A stretch of DNA of 39,340 nucleotides, from contig DASVQA010000120.1 of the NCBI GenBank assembly GCA_036389375.1, positions 1 to 39,340 on the forward strand, read 5' to 3'. Each line of letters starts with the position of its first letter. The stretch's first letter is position 1. This document shows, piece by piece, positions 27,111-35,287 of the stretch. The DNA comes from QHXQ01 sp036389375 (GTDB lineage Bacteria > Acidobacteriota > Blastocatellia > Pyrinomonadales > Pyrinomonadaceae). A model generated the notes under the pieces. It made no database searches. It was not told the DNA's origin and saw nothing but the letters and a program-made list of their open reading frames with translations. The translations under genes were made by a program, and so were the position numbers.

Positions 27111-28394
27111 ATGGCCGCACAGGTTGAGCCGACAGAGCAGCCTCCGTTGACGACGCCCACAGGGCGACGCAGCGAAATGTTTCGTGCGCTCGCGCATCGC
27201 AACTTCCGTCTGTTCTGGCTGGGTGCGTTCCTGTCGAACGTCGGCACGTGGATGCAGTCGGTCGCGCAGGCTTGGCTCGTCTATCAACTGACCAACTCGC
27301 CCTTCTGGCTCGGCTTCGACGCCTTCCTCGCCACCGCGCCGGGGCTGGTGTTGACCCTGCTCGGCGGCGTCTTTGCCGACCTGATGGATCGCAAGCGGCT
27401 GCTCATCTTCACGCAGGTGGGCGCAGGGCTGACCGCGCTCGTGCTGGCCACCTTGTACGCGACGCACGTGCTGCAATGGTGGATGATCCTGTGTGCCTCG
27501 TTCGTGACGGGCTGCTGCATGTCGCTCGCCGCGCCCTCATATCAGGCGATCACGATTGATCTGGTCGGGCGCGAAGACCTGCCCAACGCCATCGCGCTCA
27601 ACTCGACGCAGTTCCAACTCTCGCGCGTGCTGGGGCCCGTGCTGGCCGGGCCGGCGCTCAAGTATTTCGGCCCGGCCGGCTGCTTCTACGCGAACGGCTT
27701 CTCGTTTGTGGCGGTCGTCACCGCGCTGGCGTTGATGGAACTCGCGCCGGGCAAGGCGGCACACAAGCCGGAGAGCTTCTGGCAAGACCTCGCCGCCGGT
27801 GTGCGCTACGTGCGCCAGCGCCCGCGCGTCTTCATGCTGCTGCTCATCTCCGCGTGCGTGAGTCTGTTCGGCGCGCCCTACTTCTCTTTGCTGCCCGTGT
27901 TCGCGCGCGACGTGCTGAAACTGGGCGAGGTCGGTCTGTCAATCCTCGGCGGCATGGCAGGCGCGGGCGCGTTCTGCGGGGCGCTGCTCATCACCTTTCT
28001 CGGCAACTTCAGGCGCAAGGGCTGGTTCGTGCTCGGCGGCGCGTGGACGTTCGCGCTCTGTTTGATCGGCTTCGCCTTGTCTGAGTCGGTGCACGGCTCG
28101 CTCGCGTTTCTGTTTGCGATGGGCTTCGCGGTCGTCTGCTCGGTCGCCGTGACGAACATGCTCTTGCAGCAACTCGTGACAGACGAGATGCGCGGGCGCG
28201 TCATGAGCATGTTTATCTTCTCTTTTATCGGCGCGATGCCGCTCGGCAACTTCCTCGCCGGTCTCGGCGCACAACACCTCAATATCGGTCGCCTGATCGG
28301 CGCACAGACGACGCTCGCCATCGGCGGCGTCCTCATCGCCATCATCGTGACCCTCATCGGCATCCGCAGCCCGCGCCTGCGCGCGCTCCACTGA
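27111..28394 (+). CDS. MFS exporter (EntS-like / MFS_3 family)
   Basis: Major facilitator transporter of 427 aa with twelve predicted helices. The N-terminus is a 30-residue polar extension, then FRALAHRNFRLFWLGAFLSN and GTWMQSVAQAWLVYQLTNSP, typical of the MFS_3/DUF894 branch that includes the enterobactin exporter EntS. The helix 2-3 loop motif GGVFADLMDRKRLLI is the MFS signature (G-x3-D-x2-(D)RK). Additional family features are ALNSTQFQLSRVLGPVLAGP and DEMRGRVMSMFIFSF. The substrate cannot be told. It is divergent from the NTF2-like gene with a 150-bp spacer in which I see no convincing promoter; no siderophore gene is nearby. Confidence 0.88.
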   Translation: MAAQVEPTEQPPLTTPTGRRSEMFRALAHRNFRLFWLGAFLSNVGTWMQSVAQAWLVYQLTNSPFWLGFDAFLATAPGLVLTLLGGVFADLMDRKRLLIFTQVGAGLTALVLATLYATHVLQWWMILCASFVTGCCMSLAAPSYQAITIDLVGREDLPNAIALNSTQFQLSRVLGPVLAGPALKYFGPAGCFYANGFSFVAVVTALALMELAPGKAAHKPESFWQDLAAGVRYVRQRPRVFMLLLISACVSLFGAPYFSLLPVFARDVLKLGEVGLSILGGMAGAGAFCGALLITFLGNFRRKGWFVLGGAWTFALCLIGFALSESVHGSLAFLFAMGFAVVCSVAVTNMLLQQLVTDEMRGRVMSMFIFSFIGAMPLGNFLAGLGAQHLNIGRLIGAQTTLAIGGVLIAIIVTLIGIRSPRLRALH

Positions 28395-28453
28395 ATCAAC
28401 CGCTTTGGGCGGGAACTGCATCTGACCCGGTAAGCGTTTGCCAATGCCTGCAA

Positions 28454-28505
28454 GCGGACGCGTCCGCCAGCGTTCTATCAGGCAAAGGGCGCGAACTCGC
28501 GCCCT
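28454..28505. promoter_or_regulatory. Palindrome and hairpin upstream of the VIT/vWA gene
   Basis: GCGGACGCGTCCGC (28454-28467) is a perfect 14-nt palindrome. Further on, AGGGCGCG (28486-28493) pairs perfectly with CGCGCCCT (28498-28505) over a 4-nt loop, with no T-run. Either could be an operator, or the hairpin a weak end for the MFS transcript. Both lie in the 140-bp gap between the MFS and VIT/vWA genes. Confidence 0.4.
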
Positions 28506-28534
28506 GTAAATTGCCACGAATGTTTGAGGAAACC

Positions 28535-30811
28535 ATGATGCACACCAGACGCTCTGCCGCCTCGCTGTTGTTCTGCCTGTTCGGTCTGTTCGCCATCAGC
28601 CTGAGCGCCGCCGCGCAAGGGGTGATCGTGCCGGGCAACTGCGACGATTGCCTGCGCCGGCCCGCGCAACTGCCGCGCTCGCTGCCCATCCGTTCGATCA
28701 AGATCGACGCGAAGATCGCGCAGCAAGTGGCGACCACTCACGTCGAGCAAATCTTTCGCAACGACACCGATGCGACGCTCGAAGGCACGTATCTGTTCCC
28801 GATTCCAGAGACCGCTTCCGTCTCCGAGTTCGCCATCTGGGATGGCAACCGGCGACTGGTCGGCGAAGTCCGCTCGCGCGAAGAGGCGCGGCGCATCTAC
28901 GACGAGATCGTGCGCCGCCAGCGCGACCCCGGTCTGCTGGAATACGCCGGCAAGAATCTTTTTCAGGCCCGCATCTTCCCGATCCCGCCGCACTCGGACA
29001 AAAAGTTGGAGTTGACCTACACGCAGGTCTTGCGCGCGGAGTCAGGCACGGTCGCTTATCGTTACCCGCTCGGCACGGGGCACAATCTGGTCGAGATCGG
29101 CACGGTCGCGGGGCGCGTCGAGGTCGAGGGCCGAGACACTTTGCGCAACATCTATTCGCCGAGCCACGCGATTGACGTGGCGCGCACGCAGGAGGGACGC
29201 GCGGCCCGCGTCTCGTTCGAGTCGGCGGGCAACGCCGCGCGCGACTTCCAACTCTTCTACTCCATTTCAAACGAAGACTTCGGGCTGTCGCTCCTGACGC
29301 ACCGCGAGCCGGGCAAGGACGGCTACTTCCTGCTGATGATCTCGCCGAAGGACAATTTCGCGGAGACGGAATACGCCGCGAAAGACATCGTGTTCGTACT
29401 CGACACGTCCGGCTCGATGGCCGAGGAAGGGAAGATGGAGAAGGCGCGCGCGGCGCTCCTGTTCGGTGTGAAGACCCTGCGCCCCGACGATCGCTTCAAC
29501 GTGATCTCGTTCGCGGGCGAGGAGCACCTGATGGCCAACGGGCTGACGGCCGCCGATAATGACGGGCGTGCGCGCGGCCTAGCCTTCGTCCAAGCCCTGC
29601 GTCCGAACGGCGGCACGAACATCAACGATGCGTTGCGGGCCGCGCTCCGGCAGTTCGATGCAAGCGACCGGCCGAAACTCGTGGTCTTTCTCACGGACGG
29701 GTTGCCAACGGTCGGCGAAACCTCGCCCGCGCGCATCATCGAAAACGCGCACGCGGACAAACCGCGCGGCGTGCGCCTGTTTACCTTCGGCGTCGGCTAC
29801 GACGTGAACACGGCGCTCCTTGACAAGCTGGCAAGCGATAACGGCGGCGTCGCGGATTACATCGAGCCGAAGGAAGATTTGGAAGTTAAAGTCTCAAGCT
29901 TCTTTGCAAAGGTCAACTATCCGGTGCTGACCGATCTTGATCTGGACTTGGGCGGCGTCGAAAGCGATCTGGTCTATCCGCGTGAATTGCCCGACCTGTT
30001 TCGCGGCGCGCAGGTCACGCTCATCGGTCGCTATCGCAACGCGAACGACCTGCGCAATATCCGCCTGCGCCTGAGCGGCAAGACGAACGCGCAGACGCGC
30101 ACGTTCGCCTACGAGAATCTGAACTTCCCGCTCAACGCCGACGACAACGACTTTCTGCCGCGTCTCTGGGCCACGCGCCGCGTCGGTTGGCTGCTTGAAC
30201 AGATACGCACGAACGGCGCGCAGAAAGAGTTGGTGGACGAAGTCACCGACCTCGGCACGCGCTACGGCATCGTCACGCCCTACACCTCTTATCTCGCGCT
30301 CGAAGAGAACACCATCGCGCGCCGGCAGGTGACGGACAGGTCGGTGACCGGGCGCGACCCGCTCGTGCTCGCACCGAGCAACCGCGCGCCGAAGTCCGGG
30401 CCAATGGGGGTGGCCGGGAGCGGTCTGCCTGCGCCGTCGCCCGCCGCGCCACCGATGGGTGTCTCCGATTCGGTGACGGTGACGAGCGGCGCGAGTGCTG
30501 TGCGCCAGAGCAAGACGGCGCGCGCCAAACAGGAGGCGCTCAGCGTGGACAAGGACGACGAAGCGGCGGCGACGGCGGGCGGCGCACGCCAAGCCGGCGG
30601 CAAGACCTTCTACCTGCGCGACGGCGTGTGGACGGATGCAGAGTTCAAACAGAGCGCGCGCCTGCCGGAAACGACGCTCGCCTTCGGCAGCGAAGCCTAC
30701 TTCGACGCCATCAAGCGCGAGCCGAAGCTGGCCGATTTCTTCGCCCTGGGCGAACGCGTCGTGGTCGTCTACCGGGGGCGCGTCTATCGCGTCAATGCCG
30801 CGACGAAGTAA
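28535..30811 (+). CDS. Secreted VIT and von Willebrand A domain protein
   Basis: 758 aa from ATG 28535 (ATG 28538 equally possible; GAGGA upstream). A signal peptide (about 1-28) is followed by a VIT domain (about 40-170) with VATTHVEQIFRNDTDATLEG, YLFPIPETASVSEFAIWDG and RIFPIPPHSDKKLELTY. The vWA domain starts near residue 286 with the complete metal-ion site DTSGS (D290, S292, S294) and FLTDGLPTVGET. This resembles bacterial relatives of inter-alpha-trypsin inhibitor heavy chains. The C-terminal third holds a Ser/Pro/Ala-rich linker and ends in a small beta-rich segment (FFALGERVVVVYRGRVYRV). I see no C-terminal sorting motif or membrane anchor, so it should be free in the periplasm or outside. 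Partner and function are unknown. Confidence 0.88.
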   Translation: MMHTRRSAASLLFCLFGLFAISLSAAAQGVIVPGNCDDCLRRPAQLPRSLPIRSIKIDAKIAQQVATTHVEQIFRNDTDATLEGTYLFPIPETASVSEFAIWDGNRRLVGEVRSREEARRIYDEIVRRQRDPGLLEYAGKNLFQARIFPIPPHSDKKLELTYTQVLRAESGTVAYRYPLGTGHNLVEIGTVAGRVEVEGRDTLRNIYSPSHAIDVARTQEGRAARVSFESAGNAARDFQLFYSISNEDFGLSLLTHREPGKDGYFLLMISPKDNFAETEYAAKDIVFVLDTSGSMAEEGKMEKARAALLFGVKTLRPDDRFNVISFAGEEHLMANGLTAADNDGRARGLAFVQALRPNGGTNINDALRAALRQFDASDRPKLVVFLTDGLPTVGETSPARIIENAHADKPRGVRLFTFGVGYDVNTALLDKLASDNGGVADYIEPKEDLEVKVSSFFAKVNYPVLTDLDLDLGGVESDLVYPRELPDLFRGAQVTLIGRYRNANDLRNIRLRLSGKTNAQTRTFAYENLNFPLNADDNDFLPRLWATRRVGWLLEQIRTNGAQKELVDEVTDLGTRYGIVTPYTSYLALEENTIARRQVTDRSVTGRDPLVLAPSNRAPKSGPMGVAGSGLPAPSPAAPPMGVSDSVTVTSGASAVRQSKTARAKQEALSVDKDDEAAATAGGARQAGGKTFYLRDGVWTDAEFKQSARLPETTLAFGSEAYFDAIKREPKLADFFALGERVVVVYRGRVYRVNAATK

Positions 30812-30841
30812 AGCGCATAAAACTGCCCGGCGTTGCCACCC

Positions 30842-30884
30842 GTCCCTGCCCGCTTTGGTTTCTGAGACCAGTGCGGGCAGGGAC
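30842..30884. repeat. Perfect 12-bp inverted repeat after the VIT/vWA gene
   Basis: GTCCCTGCCCGC (30842-30853) and GCGGGCAGGGAC (30873-30884) are exact complements with a 19-nt loop that can itself pair (TGGT/ACCA). It lies 30 nt after the stop codon. No T-run follows on either strand, so it may be a REP-like element or a Rho-dependent or structure-only transcript end. Confidence 0.75.
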
Positions 30885-30928
30885 AAGTGCTGCTCGCTGC
30901 TGTGACCCGCGCACGCTTCTTGCCGTGC

Positions 30929-30957
30929 TTGTCTGATAGTCGGCAATCGTGTACAAA
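30929..30957 (+). promoter_or_regulatory. Candidate promoter of the YCF48-like gene
   Basis: TTGTCT (30929-30934), 17-nt spacer, TACAAA (30952-30957): 4/6 and 4/6 matches, 73 nt before the ATG at 31031, after the 12-bp hairpin that separates it from the VIT/vWA gene. Confidence 0.4.
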
Positions 30958-31030
30958 CAGGGCGCGACCTCACCATTCGCCAACACGCACAAGGGGATAG
31001 CCAGAGTCAAGGACGAGGTGCGCTGCGACA

Positions 31031-32047
31031 ATGATGAGCAAAAGAATCGGCCGGCAACTGTACAGACACACGCCGCGCGGGATGGCGCTGCTGCTCCTGC
31101 TCCTGCTGTGCGCGGGCGCGCTGGTGGTTGGCGTGCGCGCGCAGCAGGGTTGGGTCAAGACGCAACTCGGCGCAGCGGGGCAGGACTTGAACGCGGTCTT
31201 CTTCTTCGACAATAAGCGCGGCTGGGCGGCGGGCGACGGCGGGCAGGTCTGGCGCACAGAGGACAACGGGCGCAGTTGGACGCGCCAACAGATCGGCCTC
31301 ACGGACAGCATCAGCGACCTCTACTTCCGCGACAAAGACAACGGCTATCTGCTCTCCGGCAACCGCATCCTCAACACGTCCGATGGCGGCGTCTCGTGGC
31401 GCGAGGTGCGCCGCTTTCAGCCCGCCGAGTTTGGCGGCGCAGACCCGGAACTCTATAGCGTCCGCTTCGCCAGCAAGAAGAAGGGCTGGATCGTCGGCAA
31501 CCTCAATCGCCGCGACTCGGTTGTTGACAGCCTCGTGCTCTTTACCGCCGACGGTGGCGAGACGTGGCAACGCCAGACCGTCCCCACGCACGACGAGTTG
31601 ATCCATCTGGACTTTGCCGGCGACAAGCAGGGCTGGATCGTCGGCGACAAGGGCACGATCCTGCGCACGACCGACAGCGGCGCGAACTGGACGCGGCTGC
31701 GCGTGGAAACCAACGCGACGCTCTACCACGTGGACTTTATAGACAATGAACTCGGCTGGGTGGTCGGCGCGCGCGGCACGATCCTGCGCACGGTTGACGG
31801 CGGCGAGACGTGGCTGCCCGTCTCCGTCATGCTCACGCGCGCGACGCTTTTGAGCGTCAGCTTTGTGAACGAGGACGAGGGCTGGGCGGTCGGGCGCGGC
31901 GGCGTCATCCTGCGTTCCGGCGACGGCGGGCGCACCTGGGTGCTGCAAGAGAGCGGCACAAAACAGAACCTCTACGCGCTCGCCATGAATAAGAAGCACG
32001 GCGTCGCGGTCGGCGGCGACGGGCTGGCCCTACAGTATGAAAGGTAG
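31031..32047 (+). CDS. YCF48/HCF136-like beta-propeller exported protein
   Basis: A 338-aa protein with an N-terminal signal or anchor (about 18-37, MALLLLLLLCAGALVVGVRA) and then repeated blades of about 45 residues. Each blade holds the family's xGWxVGxxGxILRTxDGGxTW pattern: GWAAGDGGQVWRTEDNGRSW, GYLLSGNRILNTSDGGVSW, GWIVGDKGTILRTTDSGANW, GWVVGARGTILRTVDGGETW and GWAVGRGGVILRSGDGGRTW. The TxDGGxTW units are also Asp-box (BNR) sequences. Plant and cyanobacterial relatives help assemble photosystem II; in this non-photosynthetic context it is probably an extracytoplasmic binding or assembly protein of unknown partner. The gene is 5 nt upstream of the DinB-like gene. Confidence 0.9.
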   Translation: MMSKRIGRQLYRHTPRGMALLLLLLLCAGALVVGVRAQQGWVKTQLGAAGQDLNAVFFFDNKRGWAAGDGGQVWRTEDNGRSWTRQQIGLTDSISDLYFRDKDNGYLLSGNRILNTSDGGVSWREVRRFQPAEFGGADPELYSVRFASKKKGWIVGNLNRRDSVVDSLVLFTADGGETWQRQTVPTHDELIHLDFAGDKQGWIVGDKGTILRTTDSGANWTRLRVETNATLYHVDFIDNELGWVVGARGTILRTVDGGETWLPVSVMLTRATLLSVSFVNEDEGWAVGRGGVILRSGDGGRTWVLQESGTKQNLYALAMNKKHGVAVGGDGLALQYER

Positions 32048-32052
32048 CGACG

Positions 32053-32535
32053 ATGCAGGACGCACTGGCAGATTTCCGGCAGACGATTGAGACAAGCGGC
32101 GCGCGCCTGAACGCAATGGACGAAGCGCAGGTGCAGCAACCGCGCGGCGCGGACAAGTGGTCGGCCAAACAGATTATCGGCCACCTCATTGATTCGGCGG
32201 CGAACAATCATCAACGCTTCGTGCTCGCGCAGCTTAAAGATGATCTGGCCTTTCCCGGCTATCAACAGTCGGACTGGGTGCGCGTGCAGCACTACGACCA
32301 AGCGGACTGGCGCGCGCTCGTGCAACTCTGGCAAAGCTACAACCTGCACCTGCTGCACGTCATGGCGCACACGCCCGCCACGAAACTGCAAACGCCCTGC
32401 ACGCAGCACACGCTCGACCGCATCGCGTGGCAGGTTGTGAGCCAAAGCGAGCCGGTCACGCTCGAATACCTGATGCGCGATTACATCGGCCACATGCAGC
32501 ACCACCTGCGCCAAATCTTCGACGAGCAGAACTGA
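32053..32535 (+). CDS. DinB-like four-helix metalloprotein
   Basis: A 160-aa cytoplasmic protein with the DinB/YfiT fold. The metal-site histidine pattern is present: H44 in WSAKQIIGHLIDSAANNHQRF and H147/H151 in LMRDYIGHMQHHLRQI. Conserved DKWSAKQIIGHLIDSA is typical of the DinB_2 subgroup, which includes thiol-dependent transferases using mycothiol or bacillithiol and many proteins of unknown role. It follows the YCF48-like gene by 5 nt and is probably in the same transcript, which ends at the terminator just downstream. Confidence 0.88.
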   Translation: MQDALADFRQTIETSGARLNAMDEAQVQQPRGADKWSAKQIIGHLIDSAANNHQRFVLAQLKDDLAFPGYQQSDWVRVQHYDQADWRALVQLWQSYNLHLLHVMAHTPATKLQTPCTQHTLDRIAWQVVSQSEPVTLEYLMRDYIGHMQHHLRQIFDEQN

Positions 32536-32560
32536 AAAAGCGTTGAAGCGACGCGGAGCA

Positions 32561-32603
32561 GGCCGCGAAGGGAGTCGTGCCCCCTTCGCGGCCTCGCGTG
32601 TTT
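32561..32603 (+). terminator. Terminator between convergent DinB-like and DUF885 genes
   Basis: GGCCGCGAAGGG (32561-32572) pairs perfectly with CCCTTCGCGGCC (32582-32593), then TCGCGTG and TTTT (32600-32603). A 12-bp GC-rich stem placed 26 nt after the DinB-like stop and 31 nt from the end of the DUF885 gene; it can serve the plus strand and perhaps the minus strand too. Confidence 0.75.
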
Positions 32604-32633
32604 TGACGGCGCGTTTTAAGCTTGCGGCGGCGC

Positions 32634-34625
32634 TCAGCGTTGTGCTTGGAGCGCGGTCAGCAGTTCGTCGCGGAAATAGTTTGCGGGGATCGTGCCCTGC
32701 CGCATGAACAGTAGATGAAACTGCTTGGGCTGGAAACGATCACCGAGTTGGCGTTGCGCGTCGGCGCGCAGGGCGAAGATTTGATCTTTGCCGAGCCGGT
32801 AGGTGATGGCCTGCGTCGGCCATTTGGAATAGCGGAAGATGGCGCGCGTCGCGCCGTCGCAACTCGCGCGCTTGGCGTCCGACAGTCCCTGATCGCGGCA
32901 CGAGCCGGGCTGGAAATCCACCACCTGCGAGAACAGGTCTACGGCATCGTCAAACGACATGCGCCCCGTGTGCAGACCAGTGTCAATGCGGACGCGCAGG
33001 TCGCGGTAGAGCTTGCCTTGCAGTTGATAGAGGTGTTCTTCGGGCGTGTAAAAGCCGTTGGGCGCGCCCGCCTGCGGCTCGGCCATGAGCGCCTCCGAAT
33101 AGAGCGCCCAACCTTCCGCGGCCATCGAGTCTTCCCACATCGAGCTTGAGCCTTCGACCTCGCCCGGCGTCAGCCAGCGCACGGCCGCGATCTCGTTGCG
33201 ATACTGTGTCATGACCTTGTAGTGCCAGTCGTGACCGGGAAAGCCTTCGTGCGCCGAGAGGTCTGGGAGCGCAGCGCGGTTATTCTCTTTGAGCACGGCC
33301 GGATCATTCGTGCCCGACGTGGTGAGATAGAAGCGGCCGACGCCGTTGTTCTGGAAGACCGGCGCGGGATAATAGGCCGCGCCGTCAATCGAAGCGCGCA
33401 GGGGCGGCGGCGTCTCGACCACATCCAACTTGTAATCGGCCGGCACGTCGAAGATGCCGGTCTTGCGCGCGTAATCGACAAGGCGCACGCCAGCTTCTTT
33501 GTACCAACTGACCTCTTCCGCATCCGATTTCGGAAAGTCCTTGCTCAACTCGTCCAGCACGGCGCGCACGGCCGCCTGATCGTCGGGCGGGAGCGTCAGA
33601 TTGTGCTTCGCGCCGATCTCACGCGCGAGTTTGAACATGTCTCCTTGCGTCTGTTGCACGATGGGCCACGCCTCTTCGTACAACTGCGCGACCGTCTTGT
33701 CCATGCGCAGGTTGTTCTTCAAAGCCCAGTTGTATTCCTCTTCGCCAAAGGCGTAGTGGTCGGCGCGAAACTGCGGCTTCACGCCGGCGCTACCCGGCGC
33801 GTTCGGGTTATCGAAGAAGGTCTGCGCGAGGAAGTCGTGCAGCCCGCGATAAGCGTTGGCGGCAGCCTTCGACGCATCGCCGATCTGTTTGAGCAGGTCG
33901 TCGCGCTGCGCGCCCGGCGCGAGGTCTTTGGCGGCGAGCGCAGGCAGGTCTTGGTCGAAATACTTGGCGTCGGCGGTCGTCGAGTTCAGCCCGTCGCGCT
34001 CAAGCATGCGCCAATCCGGCGTGTTGCCGGATTTCACGCCCGCGCTTAACTGCTCTTGCGCGACCTGCATGTAACGCGGGACAGCTTGCAGGCGACGGAC
34101 AACGAGCGCCCACTCTTCGGGCGTGCCGTAGGTCGCCGGGCCGGTCTGCGTCATGCCTTGAATGAAGAAATCAATGGCGCGGAACGGTTCGTTGACGTAG
34201 GTGTCGAGCGCGCGCTCCTGATAGCGGCGCACCTGATGTTGATGCAGCAGAAACTTAACTTGCGCGAGCGCCACCTCGCGGTCAATGCGCAGGGCCGGCG
34301 CGAGCGTATCGGGCGCGATGCCCTCGAAGGTCTTCTGCATGTCGGCGAGCCACGCGTCCTCTTTGGCGAGCGCGCCGGCCGAGTGATCCCGCAGTGTGGC
34401 GTCCACCTCACGCAGACTCGGATCAAGCCCCGCGCCGCCGAGATAAGTGTTGACCGTCGGGTTGCGCCGCAAAAACTCGCGCGTGTAGGCGTCGTGCGTC
34501 TTTGTAAACGTCTGGTCGCTTGCGCCGTGCGCGGCGTTCGCGTTGGTCTGCTGTTGCGGCGCTGGCTGCACGCAGGCGGTAGCAGTAAACACGCAGGCGA
34601 ACACAAGCACAGAGATTTTTCGCAT
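32634..34625 (-). CDS. DUF885 family lipoprotein, zinc-peptidase-like
   Basis: A 663-aa protein with a lipoprotein signal (MRKISVLVFACVFTATAC, lipobox cysteine C18), so it should be anchored to the outer or inner membrane facing the periplasm. The DUF885 body has HEGFPGH (459-465), a zinc-binding HExxxxH-type motif, with a conserved glutamate downstream in MAAEGWALYSEALM; related proteins are thought to be metallocarboxypeptidases or dipeptidases. The C-terminal region contains GDRFQPKQFHLLFMRQGTIPANYFRDELL, typical of the family. The gene stands alone on the minus strand, with a 305-bp structured non-coding region upstream and a weak AAAGG site before the ATG. Confidence 0.9.
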   Translation of the reverse strand: MRKISVLVFACVFTATACVQPAPQQQTNANAAHGASDQTFTKTHDAYTREFLRRNPTVNTYLGGAGLDPSLREVDATLRDHSAGALAKEDAWLADMQKTFEGIAPDTLAPALRIDREVALAQVKFLLHQHQVRRYQERALDTYVNEPFRAIDFFIQGMTQTGPATYGTPEEWALVVRRLQAVPRYMQVAQEQLSAGVKSGNTPDWRMLERDGLNSTTADAKYFDQDLPALAAKDLAPGAQRDDLLKQIGDASKAAANAYRGLHDFLAQTFFDNPNAPGSAGVKPQFRADHYAFGEEEYNWALKNNLRMDKTVAQLYEEAWPIVQQTQGDMFKLAREIGAKHNLTLPPDDQAAVRAVLDELSKDFPKSDAEEVSWYKEAGVRLVDYARKTGIFDVPADYKLDVVETPPPLRASIDGAAYYPAPVFQNNGVGRFYLTTSGTNDPAVLKENNRAALPDLSAHEGFPGHDWHYKVMTQYRNEIAAVRWLTPGEVEGSSSMWEDSMAAEGWALYSEALMAEPQAGAPNGFYTPEEHLYQLQGKLYRDLRVRIDTGLHTGRMSFDDAVDLFSQVVDFQPGSCRDQGLSDAKRASCDGATRAIFRYSKWPTQAITYRLGKDQIFALRADAQRQLGDRFQPKQFHLLFMRQGTIPANYFRDELLTALQAQR

Positions 34626-34834
34626 AGTCGTCGAACCTTTCAGCGCCCGTCGGGGCGGGAAGAAAATTACCGGCCGCGAAGCTTTAGCCGCATAGCGGCT
34701 CTCGGCTGCACTTTAGCTGCTTCAGGGCTTAAGCAACCTGTGCTGCCGCGTCTCGCATCTCAGCAGGCGAGCATAGCAACCCGCTAAGAGCCGCGAGGGG
34801 GCGGCTCTAAAGATGGGCAATTCTCCTGTGGTTG
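34626..34834. other. Structured non-coding region with alternative hairpins
   Basis: No ORF of interest lies here. On the plus strand, AGCCGC/GCGGCT (34686-34700) forms a hairpin, and AGAGCCGC (34787-34794) is complementary both to GCGGCTCT at 34801-34808 (local 8-bp hairpin) and to the identical GCGGCTCT at 34695-34702 (long-range stem). The words CTTTAG/CTAAAG recur near 34683, 34711 and 34807. The region ends in a strong plus-strand terminator. It is either a small RNA on the plus strand or, read on the minus strand, the 5' leader of the DUF885 gene. Confidence 0.45.
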
Positions 34835-34872
34835 CCGCCCGGCGTAAGAGCATACGCCGGGCGGATTTTTTT
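34835..34872 (+). terminator. Strong plus-strand terminator with no upstream gene
   Basis: CCGCCCGGCGTA (34835-34846) pairs perfectly with TACGCCGGGCGG (34853-34864) over a 6-nt loop, followed by A and seven T (34866-34872). The T-run exists only on the plus strand, while genes on both sides are on the minus strand. The stop of the 118-aa gene (34931) lies 59 nt to the right. The remaining stretch 34873-34930 holds nothing I recognise. Confidence 0.9.
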
Positions 34873-34930
34873 GCGCCACAGGCAAGTGGGCGGTGCCGCC
34901 AGCCGTTAGGGCCGAACTGCCGCCCGCCGC

Positions 34931-35287
34931 CTACTGTTTTACGCCTGTGAACTTGACGGGCGGCGCGATAGGCAGATGCACGCGGACTGTCCCGTTCATC
35001 TGCGCGCCGTCAATGCGCCCTTCGATGTCGGCGGTGATAGGCGTGCCTTTGAGCGTGATGGCGGCGTGCGCGGTGAACTCAGCCCCCGCGCGCACCTGTA
35101 TGTTGCTTACGTCGGCTGCGCCGCGCTCGTGGCTCATCCGGCCGCTTAAGCTCCCGCCCGTCTGCTCGACCGTAAACGTGACCGGCTGCGTGCCAAAGGG
35201 CGTGCTCATCTGCAACGCCCACGTGCCGATTAGCCCGGCCGTTTCGTTTGTGCTGTTCGCCGTCGCATCACCCGTTGGGTTGCCCAT
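34931..35287 (-). CDS. Small beta-rich protein, unknown function
   Basis: A 118-aa protein starting at ATG 35287, behind GGGAGG with 5 nt spacing, and overlapping the end of the M16 homologue gene by 20 bp, so the two are translationally linked. No signal peptide is present. From residue 19 the sequence alternates in beta-strand fashion (LIGTWALQMSTPFGTQPVTF, VEQTGGSLSGRMSHERG, ITADIEGRIDGAQMNGTV). It looks like the small barrel domain found at the C-terminus of some acidobacterial amidohydrolases, here free-standing; that resemblance is from memory of the pattern. Function is unknown. It is the last gene of the leftward operon. Confidence 0.75.
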   Translation of the reverse strand: MGNPTGDATANSTNETAGLIGTWALQMSTPFGTQPVTFTVEQTGGSLSGRMSHERGAADVSNIQVRAGAEFTAHAAITLKGTPITADIEGRIDGAQMNGTVRVHLPIAPPVKFTGVKQ

